From: Sphingobacteriaceae bacterium
GTDB lineage: Bacteria; Bacteroidota; Bacteroidia; Sphingobacteriales; Sphingobacteriaceae
DNA: 35,892 nt
NCBI GenBank assembly: GCA_947478315.1
Contig: CANJWF010000001.1
Location: forward strand, 1-35,892
Direction of reading: 5' to 3'
Position numbers and translations under genes: made by a program
In this document: positions 6,937 through 15,202 of the stretch, piece after piece
Numbering within the stretch: the stretch's first letter is position 1
Layout: the number at the start of each line of letters is the position of its first letter
Notes under the pieces: model-generated
Seen by the model: the letters and a program-made list of their open reading frames with translations, nothing else
Told to the model about the DNA's origin: nothing
Databases searched by the model: none

Positions 6937-8328
6937 ATGGCCAAGAATAAATTAATCTGTAGTATCCTTTTTACACTTACTACGCTGCAAACTCTTATCC
7001 CCCATTTAAATTTATCAGCACAGCATCTTAAAACAGTAGATAAAGTCGTTGCCGTAGTAGGAGACAACATCATTTTATTATCTGATATCGAAATGCAGTA
7101 TGCACAATTTTTAGCACAAGGAAATGGCCCGGACGAAAAAATAAAATGTTTCATTCTTCAACAACTCCTAACACAAAAATTACTTGCACAACAAGCACGC
7201 CTAGATAGTGTAGATAAAGATGTGAACGCAGGTATGGTAGATGACGAAATCGAAAGAAGAATGCGTGTGATGACACAAAGAGCTGGAGGACAAGAACGAT
7301 TAGAAGAATTCTTAGGTCGTTCTTTATTACAGTACAAAGACGAGATGAGAACCGACATTCGAGAACAACTGATTGCACAAAAAATGCAGGGAAAAATTAC
7401 CGAAAAAGTAAATGTCACCCCACAAGAAATTAAACGTTATTTTGAGTCGATTCCTAAAGATAGTTTACCAAACTACAATACAGAAGTAGAAATAGGTCAA
7501 CTAGTAATTCATCCCAAACTCAACAAAGAAGAAAAACAATTCTACAAAGACAAGCTGGAGTCTATCCGGGCACGCATAAAAGCAGGCGAAAATTTCGCCA
7601 CCCTAGCTCGTTTATATTCACAAGATCCAGGTTCAGCCAAAGAAGGTGGAGATTTAGGTTTTATGGATAGAACCGGTTTAGTAAAAGAATATGCAGCAAA
7701 TGCTTTCAAGTTAAAGCCAAACGAAATTTCACCCATTTTTGAAACAGAATTTGGATTTCATTTTTTACAAGTCTTAGAACGTAAAGGAGAGCAAATCCGC
7801 ACTCGCCATATTTTACTCAGACCTGATTTTACCCAAGCCAGTTTAAAAAGAGCGCAAGTGCACATAGATAGTATTCACCAAAAAGTAGTTTCAGGCACAC
7901 TCAACTTTTCTTCAGCAGCATCACTTTATTCTGACGACAACGAAACTAAATTTAATGGAGGAACCATCATCAATCTTCAAAATGGTAATTCACGTTCCAC
8001 TTTTATTCCTGTAGATAAACTTGACCCGCAACTATTCTTAATCATAGATACCATGAAAGTAGGCTCCTATTCTAATCCTACATTATTTGTTGAACAAGAT
8101 GGGAAAAAAGGTTTTCGTTTTTTATATCTAAAATCAAAAACACTACCACATCAAGCAAGCCTAACACAAGACCTGCCAAAAATTAAAGAATTAGCATACG
8201 AAGATAAAGTAAACCGTATTGTAAGTGAATGGTTCGAAAAAAGGCGACAAAAAACATATATTAGCATTGACACAGAATTTGCAGCATGTGAAAAACTAAA
8301 AGATTGGGTTAATAAAAACCCTAAATAG
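6937..8328 (+). CDS. SurA-type periplasmic peptidyl-prolyl isomerase (two parvulin domains)
   Basis: Periplasmic foldase/chaperone for outer-membrane proteins, 463 residues. The ATG at 6937 opens directly into a signal peptide ending at about LSAQ. Next comes a SurA N-terminal chaperone region beginning KVVAVVGDNIILLSDIE. Two rotamase (PpiC/parvulin) domains follow: the first contains FATLARLYSQDPGSAKEGGD and FETEFGFHFLQVLER, the second starts at RTRHILLRP and is more degenerate (SAASLYSDDNETKFNGG). The order N-domain, PPIase 1, PPIase 2 and the overall length fit the SurA/PrsA-like proteins of Bacteroidota. It stands alone between the envelope cassette and moxR. The family is certain; whether it is the main OMP chaperone is inference. 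Confidence 0.88.
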   Translation: MAKNKLICSILFTLTTLQTLIPHLNLSAQHLKTVDKVVAVVGDNIILLSDIEMQYAQFLAQGNGPDEKIKCFILQQLLTQKLLAQQARLDSVDKDVNAGMVDDEIERRMRVMTQRAGGQERLEEFLGRSLLQYKDEMRTDIREQLIAQKMQGKITEKVNVTPQEIKRYFESIPKDSLPNYNTEVEIGQLVIHPKLNKEEKQFYKDKLESIRARIKAGENFATLARLYSQDPGSAKEGGDLGFMDRTGLVKEYAANAFKLKPNEISPIFETEFGFHFLQVLERKGEQIRTRHILLRPDFTQASLKRAQVHIDSIHQKVVSGTLNFSSAASLYSDDNETKFNGGTIINLQNGNSRSTFIPVDKLDPQLFLIIDTMKVGSYSNPTLFVEQDGKKGFRFLYLKSKTLPHQASLTQDLPKIKELAYEDKVNRIVSEWFEKRRQKTYISIDTEFAACEKLKDWVNKNPK

Positions 8329-8386
8329 CATGCAACCTTTTTGACAAAGATCTGTTTATAGGCGCTCGTATTAAACCAAAAAAAAT

Positions 8387-8405
8387 CAAATTATATTCTA
8401 ATGAA
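8387..8405 (+). repeat. 19-bp remnant of the dispersed repeat end at the moxR start
   Basis: CAAATTATATTCTAATGAA is identical to 25830-25848, the last 14 bp of the repeat array plus the start of lnt. In both places the ATG is the start codon of the next gene. No further repeat sequence is recognisable upstream, so this is a solo end or a shared initiation signal. Confidence 0.6.
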
Positions 8406-9366
8406 TACTACTAAAAATGGAGTAGAAGAATTAGATGCTTTATGTGCATCTTACCAATCCGTAAAATCAGAAATAAGTAAAATTATTATCGGTCAGGACG
8501 ATGTTGTGAAAGCCGTTTTAATGGCAATTTTCAGCAATGGTCATTGCCTATTAGTCGGTGTACCTGGTTTAGCAAAAACTTTACTCATACAAACACTCGC
8601 ACAAGCACTCGATTTAAGTTTCAATCGCGTACAATTTACGCCTGATTTAATGCCATCGGACATTTTAGGAGCAGAGGTATTTGGTGACGACCGTAATTTT
8701 AAATTCATTAAAGGTCCAGTTTTTGCCAATATTGTTCTAGCCGATGAAATAAATCGTACACCCCCTAAAACACAATCTGCACTTTTAGAAGCCATGCAAG
8801 AACGAGCAGTAACCGTTGCTGGCGTATCTCACCGCTTGCCAGCACCTTTTTTCGTGCTAGCCACACAAAATCCTATTGAACAAGAGGGTACATACCCTTT
8901 ACCCGAGGCGCAATTAGACCGGTTTATGTTCAACATTGTGTTAGAATACCCTACTTTAGAACAAGAGATAGCTGTTGTAAAATCGACAACTGGCACTCAT
9001 CCAGTAAGCGTACAAAAAATAATGGGAGCTCAAGAGATTTTAAAATTCCAGCAACTCATTCGAGGTTTACCCATTACCGATCATGTATTAGAATACGCCG
9101 TTCGACTAGCTACGAAAACACGGCCTAATACTCCCTTAGCAACCTTAGAAGTCAATAAATTTTTGAATTGGGGAGCAGGACCACGAGCCTCACAACAATT
9201 AGTATTAGGCGCCAAATGTCATGCCGCCATTCAAGGAAAATATGCTCCCGACGTGGAGGATGTGCAAGCTGTTGCCATTAATGTCTTACGTCACCGTATT
9301 GTCCGAAACTACAAAGCCGAAGCCGAAGGAATGACAGTAGAAAAAATTATTACCAATTTGTTTTAA
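8401..9366 (+). CDS. MoxR-family AAA+ ATPase
   Basis: Cytoplasmic AAA+ ATPase of 321 residues thought to act as a chaperone that activates partner proteins carrying VWA (MIDAS) domains. Motifs in order: Walker A GVPGLAKT (53-60), Walker B VLADEINRTPPKTQSALLEA (Asp115-Glu116), sensor 1 LATQNPIEQEGTYPLPEAQ, and a C-terminal lid ending in VLRHRIVRNYKAEAEG. Length and motifs are standard. In most Bacteroidota the gene heads a cluster with DUF58 and BatA-like VWA genes, but here the downstream neighbours are a bacilliredoxin and pabB, so the usual partners are missing from this locus. The ATG coincides with the end of a repeat fragment. Confidence 0.93.
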   Translation: MNTTKNGVEELDALCASYQSVKSEISKIIIGQDDVVKAVLMAIFSNGHCLLVGVPGLAKTLLIQTLAQALDLSFNRVQFTPDLMPSDILGAEVFGDDRNFKFIKGPVFANIVLADEINRTPPKTQSALLEAMQERAVTVAGVSHRLPAPFFVLATQNPIEQEGTYPLPEAQLDRFMFNIVLEYPTLEQEIAVVKSTTGTHPVSVQKIMGAQEILKFQQLIRGLPITDHVLEYAVRLATKTRPNTPLATLEVNKFLNWGAGPRASQQLVLGAKCHAAIQGKYAPDVEDVQAVAINVLRHRIVRNYKAEAEGMTVEKIITNLF

Positions 9367-9540
9367 CAAGAAACTGTTACGATAAAGTAAGGCATTTGTA
9401 TAAACGCTATTAAAAAACTACTCTCAATCATACAGACTATTGCTACGAATACGGTCGTTCAAAAATTTTAAGATAAAGCCAAACAAAATCAACAGATTGT
9501 CAATTCTATCGATACACTTTTAACAGAAAATACTAAACCG

Positions 9541-9548
9541 TAATTTTG
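9541..9548 (+). promoter_or_regulatory. Candidate -7 box TAATTTTG of the bacilliredoxin gene
   Basis: Exact TAnnTTTG match 26 bp before the ATG at 9575. No clear -33 element. It makes independent transcription of the bacilliredoxin and possibly pabB likely. Confidence 0.45.
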
Positions 9549-9574
9549 TTATCAAACTCACTAAAAAAAATAAT

Positions 9575-9985
9575 ATGTATCCAGAATATTTAGTTGCTCC
9601 AATGAGAGAAGAATTGACCAAAGCAGGCTTTGAAGACCTCAGCTCAGTAGAAGAAGTAGAAACTGCTATTCAATCGCAAGGAACCACATTCGTGGTCATA
9701 AATTCTGTTTGCGGTTGTGCTGCCGCTAATGCTCGCCCAGCAGCACGTTTAGCGGCACAAAACGTAAAAAAACCCACCAAAATGATTACCGTATTTGCCG
9801 GAGTATCGAAAGATGCGGTAGATAGTGCACGTAAGTTTATGTTGCCCTATCCCCCCTCATCGCCTGCAATGGCCTTATTCAAAGATGGCAAATTAGTACA
9901 CATGATTGAACGTCACCAAATCGAGGGACGCGCAGCACAAATGATTGCAGATAATTTGGTAGAAGCCTTCAACCAATACTGTTAA
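9575..9985 (+). CDS. BrxA/BrxB-family bacilliredoxin
   Basis: Small thiol-disulfide protein of 136 residues that removes bacillithiol from mixed disulfides (or an equivalent low-molecular-weight thiol). The active site is the characteristic CGC (Cys46-Gly47-Cys48 in NSVCGCAAANARPA), followed by MITVFAGVSKDAV and a C-terminal IEGRAAQMIADNLVEAF, all typical of YphP/YqiW proteins. Length is normal. pabB begins 18 bp downstream, so cotranscription is likely although no functional link is obvious. Family certain; the physiological thiol in this organism is not shown. Confidence 0.93.
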   Translation: MYPEYLVAPMREELTKAGFEDLSSVEEVETAIQSQGTTFVVINSVCGCAAANARPAARLAAQNVKKPTKMITVFAGVSKDAVDSARKFMLPYPPSSPAMALFKDGKLVHMIERHQIEGRAAQMIADNLVEAFNQYC

Positions 9986-10003
9986 TCTCATTGATATCAA
10001 AAA

Positions 10004-11272
10004 ATGGTTTTAGATGATGTCAAGTCATTTAAAAGAAAAGCCCTTCAATGGGCTTCTTCTTTTAACGTCTGTGCCTATTTAGACAATAACGGCTATCCAT
10101 CTAACTTACAAACAGATTTTGATGCCATACTCGCTGTTGGAGTAGAACAATCTGCAACGGCCATTGATTCCAATATTGACACATTAACACAGTTCTCAAC
10201 CATTCCACACCAGTGGAAATTTGGCTTCTTAAGTTACGAACTCAAGAATATTTTCGAATCCCTCGAAAGCAAAAATCCTACCTTATTTAATTTCCCCCCA
10301 TTTTATTTTTTCATTCCTACATATATACTCCGTTTCGTCGGTGAAGAAGTCTATGTGTTAAAAGGCCCTCAAAATATATTAACTTATATCGACGACATTA
10401 TCCCGATAGCTGCTAGTGGTAGTCCTATTAACATCTGTTCGAAAATTTCAAAAGAAGAATATTTATGCCACTTATCTAATATACAATATCATATTAGAAG
10501 AGGAGATGTGTACGAAATAAATTTTTGTCAAGAGTTTTATGCCGAAAATTGCAAATTGTCGCCTATTGACATTTTTTGGCAATTAAATACACTGTCCCCT
10601 ATGCCGTTTGCCTCATTCTTTAAGTATCATGACCAATACATTATTTCTGCGTCTCCAGAAAGATTTTTAGCAAAACGAAACAACACCATTATTTCACAAC
10701 CGATTAAGGGAACAGCTGCACGTAGTCATACATTCAAAGATGATGAAATAAACAAAGAGCACCTACGTAATAGTGTAAAAGAACAAGCGGAAAATGTAAT
10801 GATTGTTGACTTAGTGAGAAACGACCTTTCTAAAGTTGCCATTTCAAAAACAGTAAAAGTTGATGAATTAATGGGTATCTACAGTTTCACACAAGTGCAT
10901 CAAATGATTTCGACTATCAGCTGTAAAATTGATGCTGAAATTAGTTTTACAGAAATATTAAAACACACATTTCCGATGGGATCCATGACAGGTGCCCCAA
11001 AAATAAAAGCAATGCAACTTATTGATAAGTATGAATCTACACAGAGAAATATCTACTCAGGTTCACTAGGCTATATTAGCCCCAACGGCGATTTCGATTT
11101 TAATGTTGTTATTCGTTCTATACTATACCATCAACTCCAACGGTACGTTTCTTTTCAAGTCGGAAGCGCCATCACTCATTTATCTAATCCAGAACAGGAA
11201 TACGAAGAATGTCTACTAAAAGCCAAGGCAATGATTACTGTATTAAAAAATGCTAACACAACGTTTCAATAA
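10004..11272 (+). CDS. pabB: Aminodeoxychorismate synthase component I
   Basis: Chorismate-utilising enzyme of 422 residues that makes 4-amino-4-deoxychorismate for p-aminobenzoate and folate. It carries PIKGT (233-237), where the lysine distinguishes PabB from anthranilate synthase (PIAGT), then DLVRNDL (269-275), FPMGSMTGAPK (323-333) and GSLGYISPNGDFDFNVVIR. The C-terminal catalytic domain spans about residues 145-415; the N-terminal part is less conserved. No pabA or pabC follows here, so the amidotransferase and lyase are encoded elsewhere. The gene converges with the GH2 gene on the other strand; the 55-bp gap contains TTTCCTA (11285-11291) and TAGGAAA, which can pair as a 7-bp stem. 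Confidence 0.9.
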   Translation: MVLDDVKSFKRKALQWASSFNVCAYLDNNGYPSNLQTDFDAILAVGVEQSATAIDSNIDTLTQFSTIPHQWKFGFLSYELKNIFESLESKNPTLFNFPPFYFFIPTYILRFVGEEVYVLKGPQNILTYIDDIIPIAASGSPINICSKISKEEYLCHLSNIQYHIRRGDVYEINFCQEFYAENCKLSPIDIFWQLNTLSPMPFASFFKYHDQYIISASPERFLAKRNNTIISQPIKGTAARSHTFKDDEINKEHLRNSVKEQAENVMIVDLVRNDLSKVAISKTVKVDELMGIYSFTQVHQMISTISCKIDAEISFTEILKHTFPMGSMTGAPKIKAMQLIDKYESTQRNIYSGSLGYISPNGDFDFNVVIRSILYHQLQRYVSFQVGSAITHLSNPEQEYEECLLKAKAMITVLKNANTTFQ

Positions 11273-11327
11273 ATTTAAACGCATTTCCTAATCCATAGGA
11301 GTAGTGTAGTAATAGGAAAGAAGGACC

Positions 11328-14087
11328 TTAATCATTTACACAAATAACTGTAAGATTTTTCTTTACTTCCGCCAATGATAAAGATGTTTTAAGCCAAATT
11401 TTAACCTCTTGTTGCGGAAGTAAATCAAAGAAATTATCACTAAAATGATAACTAGCAGTGTTACCCATTTTTAAGCAAACATTTTTTGCCAAAGTTTTGC
11501 TCTTTAGTTTAATAACAATTCGGTCATTCTCACTCAACACATCGGTATCAATAACAGTTTTAGGTAATAAGAGAGCCTTAGGAGACGTAAAATAAAGTAT
11601 ATTTTGGCTTACTTGTTCATTATCCACCCACAATTCAGCCGTTAAAAAACACTTTTTTTTATCCATATCTTTTTTTAAAAAAGAAGTTTTAGCCACGAAC
11701 ACCGTAAAGTTCATCGCTGGATTAATATCATATAGCGCATCTTTTTGCCATAATACTTTACCTTCTACATCTATCAATTTTAAATATAATGTACCCTCTA
11801 CAGGAATAAGTTTATCAGAAACAAGGCTAATTTTTATCGTATCATTTTGACAAATTGCATGGACTAACAATGGCGAATAGGCCTTTTTAACAAAATATTG
11901 AGCAGCTTTCCATCGCTCATGGCTATCAATCGTTGAATGACTAATAGTAAATGTATAATCATTAAAATGCGAGTAAATTATACCCGTGGTAAATGGTTGT
12001 TTTCTCCGATTATATTCGATAAATGTCTTCAAGCGTTCGGCCTGCAATAGCTGACTAAAATAACTGAGCCTTTGTGTGTCAACGCTATCTATTATCGGAT
12101 AATATTGGCGAATATCGGCCAATAACAAGGTCATATAAGATTGTTGCCATTGGTGTATATCCCTATCAAACACAATACTATCTGGCATAGATAAAGATGA
12201 AAAAAAGGGAGAATTAGAACCTGAAACATCGCTACTTTTCAACATTGCATCTTCATCTGAAAACAAATTATTTTTTGAAGAAGAATTCTTAGCAGCATTA
12301 TCATGCCTCTGTGAAAGAATATGACTCACGGATATTTCATCTGTTAATTTGTTTTTTAATGGTGATGAAGAACCCATAACAACATTATCATTCTTCTTTG
12401 TGAGCGTATTGCTCATGGGTGTTTCATTTCCTTCTATAAACGGTCGCTTTTTTATTACAGCTTCTTCGAGAGCGCGCGCCAAAGGAGATTCGGTACCATG
12501 CAAACACAATCGACCAGAATCCAAATTATGAATCATTCCCGGAATAACAACATCAAATAACGTCTGATTAGATGGGAATAGCTTGTGTTTAAGTTGCTGG
12601 TACTGCACATACGATGAATCAACCGTTTCATTAGAACAAAATTTGTTTTTCAATGGATTAATGGAATGCCCAAACGTATTATTCATTAGTGTTTTATCTT
12701 TCATGGTATTCATGAATGCAAAGCATTTCATCTCGGTTGGTGAGTACTCGCTCATGAGCATTTCATCAGCAGCAGAATTGTAGGCAACACCGTTAACACT
12801 CCACATCGCAATAGAAGGATGATTTCGCAAGCGTTTTATTTGATAGTCGAGTTCTTTACGAACGTTATTAACAAACAAGGTATCTGTTGGATAATTTGTA
12901 TCGGTAAACATTAAATCTTGCCACACCAAAATACCATTTTCATTTGCCAAACGATAAAAATCATTAGATTCATATACGCCCCCACCCCAAACTCTGATGA
13001 TATTAAAATTGGACGTTACCATATCTGCAAACAAACGCCTGTATTTGTCCTTATCCGCATGCGGTGTAAGTATATCCGTAGGCAGCCAAACAGCTCCCTT
13101 TAAAAATATCTTCTTCCCATTTAATTTTACCTGAAGTTGCCCTTGTTGTTCCAATACTTCAAGTGTTCTTAAGCCTATTCTTTCGGAGCGAATATCCTCT
13201 TCATTAGTAGTGGTAACCTTAAAATTCAAACTATATACATAAGGAGTACCCAAATCATGAGTCCACCAACGCTCTGGATTCGCAATTTCGAAAGGAATTT
13301 CAATAACTTGCACCCCCTCTTCAAGGTCAACTTCTTTTAAAATAGAGTTTTGAATAGACAAAGTTGCATGCTGTGCGTAAGTAGACTCCACCTCTATTTT
13401 TGCCAACAGTTCTGCCTTAGTATCCGACAGTGCCAATTGTTGAAGATGGATATTAAGAAGACGAACATCATTCCACATCAATAATCGAATAGGCTTCCAA
13501 ATACCTACCGATACTTTACTCGAAACAAAGGGAGATGCAAATTGATAAGCGGCCTTCCTCAAGCAAGGGCTCAAAGCGCACAACGATAGGCTATCTACTG
13601 AAGAGGTATTTGCGGAAAATGTACGATAAGCCTGATTCATCACCTGATTTAAAGCTCCAAATACAATTCTCAATCGGTTAGTACCTTTTTTTAAAAAAGG
13701 CTTCAATCGCATTTCAACGGGGACAAACATATTGTCGTTATGTAGAATGAGACTATCATTCAGAAATACATCCGCGTAAGTATCTAAACCTTCAAATAAA
13801 ATATTGATATGCTCGTATTTAAGATGGTAACTACTAATCGTAAAAGTAGTTTCATATTCCCAAGCACTTTGAGTAATTGAAGCAGCGAGGTTATTAGGCT
13901 CCGAAGAATCTTGAATTTTTTTATTCAGTAACAAATCAGTATACAGGTTGCCAGGAACCTGAGCAGCAAGCCAATTAACATCCCCAACTTGCCTAAACAA
14001 CCAATTGGTTTTTAACTCGGTTTTATAAAGGGCGTAAATTTGTGTAGAGAAAATGTAAAATGTAGATAATAATAAGTATTTCCTCAT
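11328..14087 (-). CDS. GH2 beta-mannosidase-like protein with in-frame repeat insertions, probably inactive
   Basis: Secreted protein of 919 residues (signal peptide MRKYLLLSTFYIFSTQIYA). The N-terminal sugar-binding sandwich (NWLFRQVGDVNWLAAQVPG, LFEGLDTYADVFLND), a central sandwich and a TIM-barrel half (NIIRVWGGGVYESNDFY, HPSIAMWSVNG) match GH2 beta-mannosidases. The barrel end is also recognisable (IEYNRRKQPFTTGIIYSHFNDY, HERWKAAQYFVKKAY). The acid/base motif, normally W..NE, reads WSVNG (429-433). Directly after it, residues 441-486 are encoded by a dispersed repeat. Residues 554-611 are two more repeat units, placed where the nucleophile motif (S/E)E(F/Y)GF should be; only FIEGNE (550-555) is left there. 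The frame is open throughout, so the protein may be made, but hydrolase activity is doubtful. The start is the ATG at 14087; upstream in-frame codons are TTG only. Confidence 0.8.
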   Translation of the reverse strand: MRKYLLLSTFYIFSTQIYALYKTELKTNWLFRQVGDVNWLAAQVPGNLYTDLLLNKKIQDSSEPNNLAASITQSAWEYETTFTISSYHLKYEHINILFEGLDTYADVFLNDSLILHNDNMFVPVEMRLKPFLKKGTNRLRIVFGALNQVMNQAYRTFSANTSSVDSLSLCALSPCLRKAAYQFASPFVSSKVSVGIWKPIRLLMWNDVRLLNIHLQQLALSDTKAELLAKIEVESTYAQHATLSIQNSILKEVDLEEGVQVIEIPFEIANPERWWTHDLGTPYVYSLNFKVTTTNEEDIRSERIGLRTLEVLEQQGQLQVKLNGKKIFLKGAVWLPTDILTPHADKDKYRRLFADMVTSNFNIIRVWGGGVYESNDFYRLANENGILVWQDLMFTDTNYPTDTLFVNNVRKELDYQIKRLRNHPSIAMWSVNGVAYNSAADEMLMSEYSPTEMKCFAFMNTMKDKTLMNNTFGHSINPLKNKFCSNETVDSSYVQYQQLKHKLFPSNQTLFDVVIPGMIHNLDSGRLCLHGTESPLARALEEAVIKKRPFIEGNETPMSNTLTKKNDNVVMGSSSPLKNKLTDEISVSHILSQRHDNAAKNSSSKNNLFSDEDAMLKSSDVSGSNSPFFSSLSMPDSIVFDRDIHQWQQSYMTLLLADIRQYYPIIDSVDTQRLSYFSQLLQAERLKTFIEYNRRKQPFTTGIIYSHFNDYTFTISHSTIDSHERWKAAQYFVKKAYSPLLVHAICQNDTIKISLVSDKLIPVEGTLYLKLIDVEGKVLWQKDALYDINPAMNFTVFVAKTSFLKKDMDKKKCFLTAELWVDNEQVSQNILYFTSPKALLLPKTVIDTDVLSENDRIVIKLKSKTLAKNVCLKMGNTASYHFSDNFFDLLPQQEVKIWLKTSLSLAEVKKNLTVICVND
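12251..12427 (-). repeat. Two tandem ATGAAA-type repeat units inside the GH2 gene (87 + 84 bp)
   Basis: Read on the minus strand, unit 1 runs from ATGAAACACCCATGAGC to the next ATGAAA (12427 to 12340, 87 bp = 29 codons). Unit 2 runs on to ATGAAG at 12256 (84 bp = 28 codons). Unit 1 differs from the intergenic copy 19346-19437 at only about eight positions plus one deleted base. At protein level the units align as E-T-P-M-S-N-T-L-T-K-K-N-D-N and E-I-S-V-S-H-I-L-S-Q-R-H-D-N, each followed by SSS..KN.L..DE. ACCCAT and ATGGGT in unit 1 form an outer stem around GAGC-AATAC-GCTC. Confidence 0.85.
12626..12766 (-). repeat. ATGAAA-type repeat copy inside the GH2 gene (135 bp, 45 codons)
   Basis: On the minus strand it starts ATGAAATGCTCATGAGCGAG, continues TACTCACCAACCGAG and ends TTGTTCTAATGAAAC. 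The beginning matches the intergenic copy at 25535, and the end (TTTGGGCATTCCATTA, CCATTGAAAAACAAATT) matches 25801-25834. An extra 45 bp in the middle consists of ATGAA-started pieces including the mini-hairpin AATGC-TTT-GCATT. Translated in frame as residues 441-486 of the GH2 protein. Confidence 0.85.
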
Positions 14088-14486
14088 TAGCAACAACGAT
14101 TATTAACGGATATTGAACGTGAAATATGACCATAAAGTTTTAAAAGGTGTATCTTAAAGTAAGCGTAAAGCATGCTCAGTTTAAGCACAAAACATAGACC
14201 TATAAAATAGTACTACACTAGTCTGTTTTGCAATTCAATGTAAATATTTACACAGTAAACTACTGTAAATAAACTACTTGACAAGCTCAATTATTTTTCC
14301 GTTATTGCACCCCTATAGCGGTTCGTCCATATTATGGCGACACACGAATCTTTTTAATTTTAAAATACGTATTTTGTAACGAGAATTTTACACCCCAACA
14401 CGTTTAACATAACACTTAGGTTGAATGTTTTTCAATCTAAGATTATATCAAATAATTTTTTATTCATTTACCTATTACCTAATACT
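14088..14486. promoter_or_regulatory. Divergent intergenic region with two adjacent palindromes
   Basis: About 400 bp without a gene between the minus-strand GH2 gene and the plus-strand unrecognised gene. It holds a perfect 14-bp palindrome TGTAAATATTTACA (14239-14252) that overlaps ACAGTA-AAC-TACTGT (14252-14266), a 6-bp perfect inverted repeat. Such a pair between divergent genes is a candidate operator for a dimeric regulator. A near-match to a -7 box (TATTTTG at 14380-14386, one base short) lies about 100 bp before the ATG at 14487. Nothing else is recognised. Confidence 0.4.
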
Positions 14487-15200
14487 ATGGGAAAGCACAT
14501 AGATTATCTAAAAGATTACCCCAATTCAGGAAAATTCCAACACGTGTTGCGGGATAAAGTAAAGGAAATGCAAAATTTGTTGGATAGCACGCACAACGCA
14601 AACAACCCTCAATTGAAAAATCAGTTGAAAGAAAAAATCGAAAGTATCAATGTAATGTTAGGTAACTATGATGCTTTTTTCACCGAGCTAATTAATACGC
14701 TTAGCATATCGTTAGAAAAAGATTTTGAAACAGGTATGCGAAAAATGGCACAAATGGAAAGTGTATGCGAATTCACTGAAATTTTTGTAACCATCCTAAA
14801 CATGTTTATGACACTAATGCAAGAGCGTGAAATAGAAGAAAACTACAGTACACCCAATTGCATCGTACAATCTATATTGAATAAAAATGAGTTAATTATC
14901 GTCACAGATAGTTGCGGACACATCGATTATATAAGTGAAAACATTGACGCAAACATGCATTGTGCCGATGAAATTAAAGGAGAATTGAAAATTATTACCG
15001 ACGACCATATAGATAGCATACTAATGCCCATGCTTACTACCACCGAAGAAGCCATACAACTCGCACTTACCAACAAACGCAACTACCACGGATTTGTTAA
15101 ATTATTTGTAGGAGCCATACCCTGCCAAATAACGGAAGAACGACTGCGAAATAACCTAGTGATGTACAACATTCGGTTAACCACCTTGCTGCAAAACTAA
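14487..15200 (+). CDS. Unrecognised protein, helical N-terminus with a possible PAS-like C-terminal domain
   Basis: I do not recognise this 237-residue protein. The ATG at 14487 is preferred; upstream in-frame starts are TTG only and would add a 22-residue hydrophobic stretch. Residues 1-115 are charged and helical with heptad-like spacing (DKVKEMQNLL, LKNQLKEKIESINVML). Residues 125-235 look globular and include NELIIVTDSCGHIDYISENI, whose pattern (ligand-like hydrophobic strand, D-x-x-G-x-I-x-Y-x-S) resembles the start of a PAS domain. No kinase or output motif is present. Its stop is 3 bp from the first MITE-like element, and two STAS-like genes follow on the opposite strand, so a signalling role is conceivable but unproven. 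Confidence 0.6.
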   Translation: MGKHIDYLKDYPNSGKFQHVLRDKVKEMQNLLDSTHNANNPQLKNQLKEKIESINVMLGNYDAFFTELINTLSISLEKDFETGMRKMAQMESVCEFTEIFVTILNMFMTLMQEREIEENYSTPNCIVQSILNKNELIIVTDSCGHIDYISENIDANMHCADEIKGELKIITDDHIDSILMPMLTTTEEAIQLALTNKRNYHGFVKLFVGAIPCQITEERLRNNLVMYNIRLTTLLQN

Positions 15201-15202
15201 GC

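Noticed and set aside
9472..9543. Remnant of a coding sequence before the bacilliredoxin (frame DKAKQNQQIVNSIDTLLTE..)
   Set aside because: Only about 23 codons before a stop, an in-frame stop just upstream, and no recognisable family, so it is not distinguishable from chance in AT-rich DNA.
12251..12766. CRISPR array
   Set aside because: Units are imperfect, of different length, abut one another without unique spacers, and no cas genes are present.
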